NCBI GenBank assembly: GCA_035771175.1
Contig: CM069605.1
Location: 21,840,288-21,904,287 of the forward strand
Reading direction: 5' to 3'
Length of the DNA: 64,000 bases
Source: Paratinospora sagittata
Lineage: Eukaryota > Streptophyta > Magnoliopsida > Ranunculales > Menispermaceae
Shown here: positions 52,214 to 64,000 of the stretch, one piece after another
Layout of the letters: every line of letters begins with the position of its first letter
Position numbering within the stretch: position 1 is the stretch's first letter
Made by a program: the position numbers and the translations under genes
The notes under the pieces: generated by a model
The model's database searches: none
The model's input: the letters and a program-made list of their open reading frames with translations, nothing else
Told to the model about the DNA's origin: nothing

Positions 52214-55200
52214 TTTGATCTTTGGCTCAAGGATGTTAAGCCTTAAATCAAGAGCATCCGCTCTGATGTCCCTTGCTAGCCCAGTATTGTACTCCAAGAG
52301 GGGGGGTAAATTGGACTTGGCAGATTTTTGCGTTACCTTTCGGTTAATATGGTTAAACAGATATAGGGCACAATAAGGTAACAATCGAAACAAAAAAATG
52401 TAGGAAAGATAAATGGACACAGAGATTTAGAGTGGTACAGTTTTCTTTGAACCTATGTCCACTACCTAATCACTGCGATTAAGTTTTTACAATACACTAT
52501 TGGCTAGTCAAATTACGGGCGTGACTAAAAGTCATGTACAAAAGCCAGCACAAAGGCTTGGTTCGAAGCCTTACACTAATCAATATAAGGGCTTGGTTAG
52601 AAAGCCACACACGCTTACCTACAGAAGGGCTTGCCTAAAAAGTCACACTATAACCAACTTACAGGTTTGGTTACGTGCTATACAATAGTATGGTGTATTC
52701 CTGATTGACAAACACGTCAACGATACATCAAGATTACGAATGACGATGAGAATTGTTCTACAACAATATTAAGCTTACATTATTGGATGAATTAACACTA
52801 CTATTCCAACCACAATGATTTAAATGATGCAATGTGTTGAAATAATTTTTCTCAAATATGCAATCCATTTAAATATATATAATATGAACTCAAGAATCGA
52901 ATGTGCACACGTACCAAGATATTGATTCTAACAATGATATGTTTAAAGCACAAGAATCAATATATAATGATGATTAAAACTTGACGATTCTAAAAGTGAA
53001 AATGATTAAGATCAACAATCAAACAAACCAAGTGTTGATTTATGAAATCGATTTAATATAGTATAACTTTAACACATGAATCGATACCACAAGATAATTA
53101 TGAAACCGGTAAACAAGATACTGTGATATGACGATCAAAAAGGGTTTCAAAAACACTATTCAAAATGAAATCAATTTTCAAGATATATGAAATTTTGGTC
53201 ATTAAGCATAAGTGGAGTAAATAGGTTATCACCTAAGTCACATTCTATGGTGTTGACCATTTTGATCTTTGGCTGAAGGATGTTAAGCCTTAAATCATGG
53301 GCATCCGCTCTGATACAACTTGCTAGCCCAGTACTGTAGTCCAAGAGGTGGGGAAAATTGGACTTGGCAGATTTTTGCGTTACCTTTCGGTTAATATAGT
53401 TAATCAGATATAGTGCACAATTGGAAACAATGAAAATAAAAAAAAAATGTAGGAAAGATAAATGGACACAGAGATTTAGAGTGGTACAGTTCTCTTTGAA
53501 CCTTTGTCCACTGCCTAATCACTGCGATCATGATTTTATAATACACTATTGATAGTAAACTTACAAGCGTGACTAGAAGTCGCATACAAAAGCCAACACA
53601 AAGTCTTGGTTCGAAGCCTTACACTAATTAATATAAGGGCTTGGTTAGAAAGCCACACACGCTTACCTACACAAGGGCTGGCCTAGAAAGTCCCACTATA
53701 ACCAACTTACAGGTGTGGTTACGTGCTTTACAATAATAGTATGGTGTATTCCCGATTGACAAACACGTCAATGATACATCAAGATTACGAATGACGATCA
53801 GAAGTGTTCTACAACACTCTCAACAATATTAAGCTTACAATATTGAATGAATTAACACTACTATTCCAACAACAATGATTTAAATGATGCAATGTGTTGA
53901 AATAATTTTTCTCAAATATGCAATCCATTCAAATATATATGATATGAACTCAAGAATCGAATGTGCACACGTATCTAGATATTGATTCTAACAATGATAT
54001 GTTTAAAGCACAATAATCAATATATAATGATGATTAAAACTTGACGATTCTAAAAGTGTAAATGATTAAGATCAAGAATCAAACAAACCAAGTGTTGATT
54101 TATTAAATCGATTCAATATAGTATAGCATTAACACATGAATCGATACCACAAGATAATTATGAAATGAGTAAACAAGATAGTATGATATGACGATCAAAA
54201 AGGGTTTCACAAACACTATTCAAAACGAAATGAATTTTCAACATATATGAAATTTTGGTCATTAAGCATAAGTGGAGTAAAAAGGTTATCACCTAAGTCA
54301 CATTCTATGGTGTTGACCATTTTGATCTTTGGCTCAAGGATGTTAAGCCTTAAATCATGAGCATCCGCTCTGATATCCCTTGCTAGCCCAGTATTGTAGT
54401 CCAAGAGGGGGAGTAAATTGGACTTGGCAGATTTTTGTGTTAACTTTCGGTTAATATGGTTAAACAGATATAGTGCACAATAAGGTAACAATCGAAACAA
54501 AAAAATGTAGGAAAGATAAATGGACACAGAGATTTAGAGTGGTACAGTTTTCCTTGAACCTATGTCCACTACCTAATCACTGCGATGAAGATTTTACAAT
54601 ACACTATTGGCTAGTCAAATTACAAGCGTGACTAAAAGTCGTATACAAAGCCAGCACAAAGGCTTGGTTCGAAGCCTTACACTAATCAATATAAGGGCTT
54701 GGTTAGAAAGCCACACATGCTTACCTACACAAGGGCTTGGTTAGAAAGCCATATTCTAGCCTACACAAGGGCTTGCGTAGAAAGTCACACTATAATCATC
54801 TTACAGGTGTGGTTACGTGCTATACAATAGTATGGTGTATTCCCGATTCACAAACACGTCAACGATACATCAAGATTACGAATGACGATGAGACTTGTTC
54901 TACAACACTCTCAACAATATTAAGCTTACAATATTGAATGAATTAACACTGCTATTCCAACCACAATGATTTAAATGATGCAATGTGTTGAAATATTTTT
55001 TCTCAAATATGCAATCTATTTAAATATATATGATATGAACTCAAGAATCGAATGTGCACACGTATCTAGATATTGATTCTAAGAATGATATGTTTAAAGC
55101 ACAAGAATCAATATATAATGATGATTAAAACTTGACGATTCTAAAAGTGTAAATGATTAAGATCAAGAATCAAACAAACCAAGTGTTGATTTATGAAATC

Positions 55201-57832
55201 GATTCAATATAGTATAACATTAACACATGAATTGATACCACAAGATAATTATGAAACGAGTAAACAAGATAGTGTGATATGACGATCAAAAAGGGTTTCA
55301 CAAATACTATTCAAAACGAAATGAATTTTCAAGATATATGAAATTTTGGTCATTAAGCCTAAGTGGAGTAAATAGGTTATCACCTAAGTCACATTCTATG
55401 GTGTTGACAATTTTGATCTTTGGCTCAAGGATTTTAAGCCTTAAATCATGAGCATCCGCTCTGATATCCCTTGCTAGCCCAGTATTGTAGTCCAAGAGGG
55501 GGGGTAAATTGGACTTGGCAGATTTTTGCGTTACCTTTCGGTTAATATGGTTAAACAGATATAGTGCACAATAAGGTAACAATCGAAACAAAAAAATGTA
55601 GGAAAGATAAATGGACACAGAGATTTAGAGTGGTACAGTTTTCCTTGAACCTATGTCCACTACCTAATCACTGCGATGAAGATTTTACAATACACTATTG
55701 GCTAGTCAAATTACGGGCGTGACTAAAAGTCATATACAGAAGCCAGCACAAAGGCTTGGTTCGAAGCCTTACACTAATCAGTATAAGGGCTCGGTTAGAA
55801 AGCCACACACGCTTACCTACACAAGGGCTTGCCTAAAAAGTAACACTATAACCAACTTACAGGTGTGGGTATGTGCTATACAATAGTATGGTGTATTCCC
55901 GATTGACAAACACGTCAACGATACATCAAGATTACGAATGACGATGAAAATTGTTCTACAACACTCTCAACAATATTAAGCTTACAATATTGAATGAATT
56001 AACACTACTATTCCAACCACAATGATTTAAATGATGCAATGTGTTGAAATAACTTTTCTCAAATATGCAATCCATTCAAATATTTAATGTATGAACTCAA
56101 GAATCGAATGTGCACACGTATATAGATATTGATTCTAACAATGATATGTTTAAAGCACAAGAATCAATATATAATGATGATTAAATCTTGACGATTCTAA
56201 AAGTGTAAATGATTAAGATCAAGAATCAAACAAACCAAGTGTTGATTTATGAAATCGATTCAATATAGTATAACTTTAACACTTGAATCGATACCACAAG
56301 ATAATTATGAAACCAGTAAATAAGATACTGTGATATGACGATCAAAAAGGGTTTCACGAACACTATTCAAAATGAAATCATTTTTCAAGATATATAAAAT
56401 TTTGGTGATTAAGCATAAGTGGAGTAAATAGGTTATCATCTAAGTCACATTCTATGGTGTTGACCATTTTGATCTTTTGCTCAGGGATGTTAAGCCTTAA
56501 ATCATGAGCATCCGCTCTGATACCACTTGCTAGCCCAGTATTATAGTCCATGAGGGGGGGCAGATTTTTGCGTTACCTTTCGGTTAATATATTTAAACAG
56601 ATATAGTGCACAATAGGTAACAATAAAAATAAAAAAATGTAGGAAATATAAATGGACATAGAGATTTAGAGTGGTACAGTTCTCCTTAAACTTATGTCCA
56701 GTACCTAATCACTGCGATCAAGATTTTACAACACACTAATGGATAGTCAACTTACGGGCGTGACTAAAAGTCGTATACAAAAGCCAGCACAAAGGCTTGG
56801 TTCGAAGCCTTACACTAATCAATGTAATGGCTTGGTTAGAAAGCCACACACGCTTACCTACACAGGGGCTTGATTAGAAAGCCATATTCTAGCCAACATA
56901 AGGGCTTGCCTAGAAAGTCACACTATAACCAACTTACGGGTGTGGTTACGTTCTATACAATAGTATGGTGTATTCTCGATTGACAAACACATTAACGATA
57001 CATCAAGATTACGAATGACGATGAGAATTGTTCTACAACACTCTCAACAATATTAAGCGTACAATATTAAATGAATTAACACTACTATTCCAACCACAAT
57101 GATTTAAATGATGCAATGTGTTGAAATATTTTTTCTCAAATGGGCAATCCATTCAAATATATATGATATGAACTCAAGAATCGAATGTGCACACGTATCT
57201 AGATATTGATTCTAACAATGATATGTTTAAAGCACAAGAATCAATATATAATGATGATTAAAACTTCACGATTCTAAAAGTGTAAATGATTAAGATCAAG
57301 AATCAAACAAACCAAGTGTTGATTTATGAAATCGATTAAATATAGTATAACTTTAACACATGAATCGATACCACAAGATAATTAAGAAACCAGTAAACAA
57401 GATACTGTGATATGACGGTCAAAAAGGGTTTCACAAACACTATTCAAAACGAAATCAATTTTCAAGATATTTGAAATTTTGGTCATTAAGCATAAGTGGA
57501 GTAAATAGGTTATAACCTAAGTCACATTCTATGTTGTTGACCATTTTGATCTTTGGCTCAAGGATGTTAAGACTTAAATCATGAGCATCCGCTCTGATAC
57601 CACTTGCTAGCCCACTATTGTAGTCCAAGAGGGAGGTAAATTGGACTTGGCAGATTTTTGCGTTACCTTTCGGTTAATATAGTTGATCAGATATAGTGCA
57701 CAATAGGTAACAATCAAAATAAAAAAATGTAGGAAAGATAAATGGACACAGATATTTAGAGTGGTACATTTCTCTTTGAACCTATGTCCACTACCTCATC
57801 ACTGCGATCAAGACTTTACAATACACTATTTG

Positions 57833-58045
57833 CTAGTCAACTTACGGGAGTGACTAGAACTCGTATACAAAAGCCAGCACAAAGGATTGGCTCAAAGCCT
57901 TACCCTAACCAACATAAGGACTTGGTTAGAAAGCCACACACGCTTACCTACACAAGGGATTGGTTAGAAAGCCATATTCTAGCCTACACAAGGGCTTGCC
58001 TAGAAAATCACACTATAACCAACTTACGGGTGTGGTTACGAGCTA
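57833..58045. repeat. hairpin ladder of ~36-bp subrepeats (representative unit)
   Basis: The ladder is a series of short inverted repeats: TAGTCA with TGACTA, then GGCTT with AAGCC (up to three times, as GGCTTGGTTAGAAAGCC and variants), then CTTGCCTAGAAAG, and finally TAACCA with TGGTTA. Steps are 35-38 bp apart, so a reading frame is not kept from step to step. The ladder is present in every complete unit. The apparent ~74-codon frames across it (for example 28803-29027) begin at TTG and are not credible genes. Confidence 0.85.
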
Positions 58046-61000
58046 TACAATAGTATGGTATATTCTCATTTGGCAAACACGTCAACGATACATCAAGATT
58101 ACGAATGACGATGAGAAGTGTTCTACAACACTCTCAACAATATTAAGCTTACAATATTGAATGAATTAACACTACTATTCCAACCACAATGATTTAAATG
58201 ATGCAATGTGTTGAAATAATTTTTCTCAAATAGGCAATCCATTCAAATATATATGATATGAACTCAAGAATCGAATGTGCAGACGTATCTAGATATTGAT
58301 TCTAACAATGATATGTTTAAAGCACAATAATCAATATATAATGATGATTAAAACTTGACGATTCTAAAAGTGTAAATGATTAACATCAAGAGTCAACAAA
58401 CCAAGTGTTGATTTATGTAATCGATTCAATATAGTATAACTTGAATCGATAAAACAAGATATTTATGAAACCACTAAACAAGATACAATGATATGACGAT
58501 CAAAAAGGGTTTCACAAACACATTTCAAAACGAAATGAATTTTCAAGATATATGAAATTTTGGTCATTAAGCGTAAGTGGAGTAAATAGGTTATCAACTA
58601 AGTTACATTCTATGGTGTTGACCATTTTGATCTTTGGCTCAAGGATGTTAAGCCTTAAATCATGAGAATCCGCTCTGATACCACTTGCTAGCCCAGTATT
58701 ATAGTCCAAGAGGGGGGGTAAATTGGACTTGACAGAGTTTTGCGCTACCTTTCGATTAATATAGTTAAACAGATATAGTACACAATAAGGTAACAATAAA
58801 AATAAAAAAAATATAGGAAAGATAAATGGACATAGAGATTTAGAGTGGTACAGTTTTCCTTGAACCTATGTCCACTACCTAATCACCGCGATCAAGATTT
58901 TGCAATAAACTATTGGCTAGGAAACGTACGGGCGTGACTAGAAGTTGTATACAAAAGCCAGCACAAAGGCTTGGCTCAAAGCCTTGCAGTAACAAATATA
59001 AGGGCTTGGTTAGAAAGCCCCACAGGCTTACCTACACAAGGGCTTGGTTAGAAAGCCATATTCTAGCCTACACAAGGGCTTGCCTTGAAAGTCACATTAT
59101 AACCAACTTACGAGTGTGGTTACAAGCTATACAATAGTATGGTATATTCCCGATTGACAAACACGTAAACGATACATCAAGATTACGAATGACGATGAGA
59201 AGTGTTCTACAACACTCATAACAATATTAAGCTTACAATATTGAATGAATTAACACTACTATTCCAACCACAATGAATTAAATGATGCAACGTGTTGAAA
59301 TATTTTTTCTCAAATATGCAGTCCATTCAAATATATATGATATGAACTCAAGAATCGAATGTGAACACGTATGTAGATATTGATTCGAACAATGATATGT
59401 TTAAAGCACAAGAATCAATATATAACGATGATTAAAACTTGACGATTCTAAAACTGTAAACGGATTAAGATCAACATTCAAACAAACCAAGTGTTGATTC
59501 GTGAAATCGATTCAGTATAGTATAACATTAACACATAAATCGATACCACAAGATATTTATGAAACCACTAAACAAGATACTATGATATGACGATCAAAAA
59601 GGGTTTCACAAACACATTTCAAAACGAAATGAATTTTCAAGATATATGAAATTTTGGTCATTAAGCGTTAGCGGAGTAAATAGGTTATCACCTAAGTCAC
59701 ATTCTATGGTGTTGACCATTTTGATCTTTGGCTCAAGGATGTTAAGCCTTAAATCATGAGAATCCGCTCTGATACCACTTGCTAGCCCAGTATTATAGTC
59801 CAAGAGGGGGGGTAAATTGGACTTGGCAGATTTTTGCGTTACCTTTCGATTAATATAGTTAAACAGATATAGTGCACAATAGGTAACAATCAAAATAAAA
59901 AAAAAAAATGTAGGAAAGGCAATCGGACACAGAGACTTAGAGTGGTACAGTTCTTCTTGAACCTATGTCGACTACCTAATGACTGCGATCAAGATTTTGC
60001 AATACACTATTGGCTAGTCAACTTACGGGCGCGACTAGAAGTCGTATACAAAAGCAAGCACAAAGGCTTGGCTCAAAGCCTTACACAAACCAACATAAGG
60101 GCTTGGTTAGAAAGCCACACACGCTTACCTACACAAGGGCTTGGTTTGAAAGCCATATTCTAGCCTACACAATTGCTTGCGTAGAAAGTAACACTATAAC
60201 CAACTTACGGATGTGGTTACGAGCTATACAATAGTATGGTATCTTCCCTATTGACAAACACGTCAACGAAACATCCAGATTACGAATGACGATGAGAAGT
60301 GTTCAACATAACTCTCAACAATATTAAGCTTAGAACATTGAATGAATTAACACTACTATTCCAACCACAATGATTTAAATGATGCAATGTGTTGAAATAA
60401 TTTTTCTCAAATATGCAATCCATTCAAATATATATGATATGAAGTCAAGAACCGAATGTGCACACGTATCGAGATATTGATTCTGACAATGATATGTTTA
60501 AAGCACAAGAATCAATATGAAATGATGATTAAAACTTCACGATTATAAAAGTGTAAATGATTAAGATCAAGAATCAAACAAACCAAGTGTTGATTTACAA
60601 AATCGATTCAATATAGTATAACTTTAACTAATGAATCGATACCACAAGATATTTATGAAACCACTAAACAAGATGTACTGTGATATGACGATCAAAAAGG
60701 GTTTCACAAACATTATTCAAAACGAAATCAATTTTCAAGATATATGAAGTTTTGGTCATTAAGCACAGGTGGAGTACATAGGTTATCACCAAAGTCACAT
60801 TCTATGGTGTTGACCATTTTTATCTTTGGCTCAAGGATGTTAAGCTTTAAATCTTGAGCATCCGCTCTGATACCACTTGCTAGCCTAGTATTATAGTCCA
60901 AGAGGGGCGGTAAATTGAACTTAGCAGATTTTTGGGTTACCGTTCAGTTAATATAGTTAAAGAGATATAGTTCACAATACGTAACAATGAAAATAAAAAA

Positions 61001-63300
61001 ATGTAGGGAAGATAAATGGACACAGAGATTTAGAGTGGTACAGTTCTCCTTGCACCTATGTCCTCTACCTAATCACTGCGATCAAGATTTTGCAATACAT
61101 TATTGGCTAGTCAACTTACGGGCGTTACTAGAAGTTGTATACAAAAGCCAGCACAAAGGCTTGGCTCAAAGCCTTACACTAACCAACATAAGTGCTTGGT
61201 TAGAAAGCCACAAACGCTTACCTACACAAGGGCTTGGTTAAAAAGCCATATTTTAGCTTACACAAGGGCTTGCCAAGAAAATCAAACTATTACCAACTTA
61301 CGGGTGTGGTTACGAGCTATACAATAGTATGGTACATTCCCTATTGACAAACACGTCAATGACACATCAAGATTACGAAAGACGATGAGAAGTGTTCTAC
61401 AACACTCTCAAGAATAGTAAGCTTACAATATTGAATGAATTAACACTACTATTCCATCCACAACGATTTGAATGATGAAATGTGTTGAAATATTTTTTCT
61501 CAAATATGAAATCCATTCAAATATATATGATATGAACTCAAGAATCGAATGTGCACACGTATCTAGATATTGAGTCTATCAATGATATGTCTAAAGCACA
61601 AGAATCAATATATAATAATGATTAAAACTTGACGATTCTAAAAGTGTAAATGATTTCGATCATGAATCAAACAAACCAAGTGTTGATTTATGAAATCGAT
61701 TCAATATAGTATAACTTTAACACATGAATCGATACCACAAGATATTTATGAAACCGCTAAACAAGATACTATGATATGACGATCAAAAAGGGTTTCACAA
61801 ACACTATTCAAATCGAAATGAATTTTCAAGATATATGAAATTTTGGTCATTAAGCATAGGTGGAGTAAATAGGTTATCAGCTATGTCACATTCTATGGTG
61901 TTGACCATTTTAATCTTTGGCTCAAGGATATTAAGCCTTAAATCATGAGCATCTGCTCTGATACCACTTGATAGCCTAGTATTATAGTCCAAGAGGGGGG
62001 CTAAATTGGAGTTGGCAGATTTTTGCGTTACCTTTCCGTCAATATAGATAAACAGATATAGTGCACAATAGGTAACAATGAAAATAAAAAAATATAGGAA
62101 TGATCAATGGACACAGAGATTTAGAGTGGTACAATTCTCCTTGAACCTATGTCCACTACCTAATCACTACGATTAAGATTTTGCAATACACTATTGGCTA
62201 GTCAACTTACGGGCGTGACTAGAAGTCGTATACAAAAGCCAGCAGAAAGGCTTGGCTCAAAGCCATACACTAACCAACATAAGGGCATGGTTATAAAGCC
62301 ACACACGCTTACCTACACATGGGCTTGGTTAGAAAGCAATATTTTAGCCAACACAAGGGCTTGCCTAAAAAGTCATACTATAACCAACTTACGGGTGTGG
62401 TTACGAGCTATACAATAGTATGGTATATTCCCTATTGACAAACACGTCAACGATACATCAAGATTACGAATGACGATGAGAAGTGTTCTACAACACTCTC
62501 AACAATATTAAGCTTACAATATTGAATGAATTAACACTACTATTCAAACCACAATGATTTAAATGATGCAATGTGTTGAAATAATTTTTCTCAAATATGC
62601 AATCCATTCAAATGTATATGATATGAACTCAAGAATCAAATGTGCACACTTATCTAGATATTGATTCTAACAATGATATGTTTAAAGCACAAGAATCATT
62701 ATATAATGATGATTAAAACTTGACGATTCCAAAAGTGCAAATGATTAAGATCAAGAATAAAATAAACCAAGTGTTGATTTATGAAATCGATTCAGTATAA
62801 TATAACCTTAACACATGAATCGATACCACAAGATATTTATGAAACTACTAAACAAGATACTGTGATATGACTATCAAAAAGGGTTTCACGAACACTATTA
62901 AAAATGAAATCAATTTTCATGATATATGAAATTTTGGTCATTAAGCGTTGGTGGAGTAAATAGTTTTTCACCTAAGTCACATTCTATGTTGTAGTGGTAC
63001 TGTTCTCCTTGAACCTATGTCCTCTACCTAATCAATGCGATCAAGATTTTGCAATACATTATTGGCTAGTCAACTTACGGCCGTGACTAGAAGTCGTATA
63101 CAAAAGCCAGCACAAAGGCTTGGCTCAAAGCCTTACACTAACCAACATAAGCGCTTGGTTAGAAAGCCACACACGCTTACCTACACAAGGGCTAGCCTAG
63201 AAAGTCACACTATAACCAACTTACGGGTGTGGTTACGAGCTATACAATAGTATGGTATATTCCCTATTGACAAACACGTCGACGATACATCCAAATTACA

Positions 63301-63495
63301 AACGCCCGCCTCCTGGGGTATTGTTTGAGGTAACTGTCGAGCAATAGCCTCAACCTGCTGCACTAACGCCTGTATCTATGAAGTCTGGGCTGCCATCAAG
63401 TGGCCCTATGCTTGAATGATCTCCTCCATTCTCCCCATCCGGTCATCATCGGATGGCCCTGTGTGTGGCTGTCCCAATCTCCCGCTCCTCCTCAT
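63301..63495 (-). pseudogene. gag: Ty3/gypsy gag, 5' fragment
   Basis: Reading on the minus strand from ATG at 63495 gives ~65 codons: a basic start (MRRSGRLGQ), then MEEIIQA, GHLMAAQ and a segment rich in Q and A (LVQQVEAIARQLPQ). This resembles the start of Gag in plant Tekay/Del elements. Two in-frame TAG codons interrupt it. One sits where Gln is expected (after IIQA) and one follows AAQTS; at least the first is consistent with C-to-T decay. The frame is cut at 63300, where the satellite array begins, so the rest of the element is missing on this side. Confidence 0.75.
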
Positions 63496-63694
63496 GACAC
63501 TGAGGAGCAACCATCACACATTTAAAACATTAACAAAGCCTCATAACTACCCATATCATATAATACACGCAGAAAATATGATAGTAAGGCTTTTAAGTTA
63601 GTTCCTTTAAGCTTTTTAATCACCTAAATCTCTCACCCAATTCCTAGGTCAAAGTCATCTAAGTCCAATACATAAACCAAACCAAGTAAAACCT
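63496..63694 (-). other. 5' leader of the right-hand Ty3/gypsy element
   Basis: The ~200 bp between the primer-binding site and the gag ATG on the minus strand hold no recognisable gene. This is the expected untranslated leader. Confidence 0.65.
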
Positions 63695-63707
63695 GGTTCT
63701 GATACCA
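63695..63707 (-). other. primer-binding site of the right-hand Ty3/gypsy element
   Basis: The minus strand reads TGGTATCAGAACC two bases after the LTR end. It matches the tRNA-iMet site TGGTATCAGAGC except for one base near its end. Confidence 0.85.
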
Positions 63708-63709
63708 AC

Positions 63710-64000
63710 TGTGGCGACCCCGCACCCTGGACCACCAACCCCGCAGGGAATGGCGTGCGGAATGTCGGGGCTGGACGCCCGGCGTAGGCATCTCCGACCA
63801 CTCCTGAACTCCCGTGAGGTGGTTGAGACCCTACGAGCCTTATCTCAAACAACGACATAATATCAAAAGGTACTAAACAAAACTACCCACCGTATTAATC
63901 ATCAAAGACAAGAGATAATCCATAAAATGAACCATACATAAAATCATAATCCCTACAGTCCATTAAAATTGACATACTCATAAAGTCCAAAATTGTGGGT
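63710..64000 (-). mobile_element. 5' LTR of the right-hand Ty3/gypsy element, 3' end only (family 1 related)
   Basis: The reverse complement ends GGGTCGCCACA at 63710 and aligns with the 3' end of the solo LTR at about 27640-27925. Shared blocks include GATAAGGCTCGTA, GGAGATGCCTACGCC and GCATTCCGCATGCCATTCC with small changes. The LTR runs off the window. With the primer-binding site and gag, this is the 5' end of an element transcribed leftwards, towards the satellite array. Confidence 0.9.

Larger units (their letters stand above)
4748..63299. repeat. long tandem array of a ~1.09-kb retrotransposon-derived satellite (about 49 units)
   Basis: The phrase ATTCCCGATTGACAAACACG recurs at a spacing mostly of 1,084-1,097 bp from 4748 to 63262. 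Measured from CCCGATT, each unit has this layout on the + strand: an AT-rich part with CAATATT palindromes (~50-460); a stretch whose minus strand reads as a short gag-like start (~465-570); the reverse complement of a tRNA-iMet primer-binding site (~615-628); an LTR-end-like segment with a G-run (~630-680); GGACACAGAGATTTAGAGTG (~760); and a ladder of short inverted repeats (~850-1060). Interruptions: a solo LTR (25395-27925), a solo LTR (39411-42474), and LTR fragments (33044-33611 and 37041-37186). Short open frames of 60-105 codons within units are not credible genes. No other gene is seen in this stretch. Confidence 0.95.
50900..63299. repeat. satellite block H
   Basis: A partial unit runs to 51645, then units start at 51646, 52700, 53751, 54842, 55898, 56975, 58065, 59149, 60246, 61339 and 62430, with a stub from 63262. 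The units at 51646, 52700 and 54842 are 1,051-1,056 bp because one ladder step is absent. The unit at 62430 is 832 bp, having lost ~225 bp near 62993 (CTATGTTGTAG joined to TGGTACTGTTC). The array ends at about 63299 in the AT-rich start of a unit. Confidence 0.92.

Noticed and set aside
57833..58045. Regularly spaced ~36-bp repeats resembling a CRISPR array
   Set aside because: The repeats abut with no unique spacers, are diverged, lie inside a plant satellite, and have no cas genes nearby.

Overview
The window is plant nuclear heterochromatin. Every recognisable element is a plant retrotransposon or a derivative of one. There is no intact gene, tRNA or rRNA gene. The species cannot be named from the sequence.

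Layout. (1) 1-2508: the 3' half of a decayed Ty3/gypsy element of Tekay/Del type on the + strand (reverse transcriptase, RNase H, integrase, chromodomain-like tail). It carries three in-frame stops and two frameshifts and is followed by a polypurine tract. (2) 2509-4265: its 3' LTR, cut off at the right. (3) 4283-4747: a 465-bp near-perfect palindrome, one arm of which has Pol III A-box and B-box-like motifs. (4) 4748-63299: one very long tandem array (about 49 units, about 52 kb net) of a unit of about 1,091 bp. (5) 63300-64000: the 5' end of a related Ty3/gypsy element in the opposite orientation (truncated gag, leader, primer-binding site, LTR).

The array is the main content. On the minus strand each unit carries what looks like the 3' end of an LTR, a primer-binding site for initiator tRNA-Met (TGGTATCAGAGC) and a short gag-like start. 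The satellite therefore appears to have been built from the LTR/leader junction of a retrotransposon, probably Ty1/copia-like. Each unit also holds a ladder of short inverted repeats with a period of about 36 bp. Gain or loss of one step explains the 1,054-bp versus 1,091-bp unit size classes.

The array records several rounds of local amplification: an alternating two-unit pattern (6.9-17.7 kb), a 1,852-bp duplication (18.0-21.7 kb), a 188-bp triplication (22.0-22.6 kb) and a fourfold 817-bp truncated unit (47.6-50.9 kb). It was also a target for LTR elements: a 2,531-bp solo LTR (25395-27925), a 3,064-bp solo LTR (39411-42474), a co-duplicated 146-bp remnant of the latter (37041-37186) and an inverted truncated copy (33044-33611). 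Both solo LTRs are flanked by 5-bp target duplications that differ at one base. No host gene function can be assigned; the biology here is satellite birth, turnover and retrotransposon decay.
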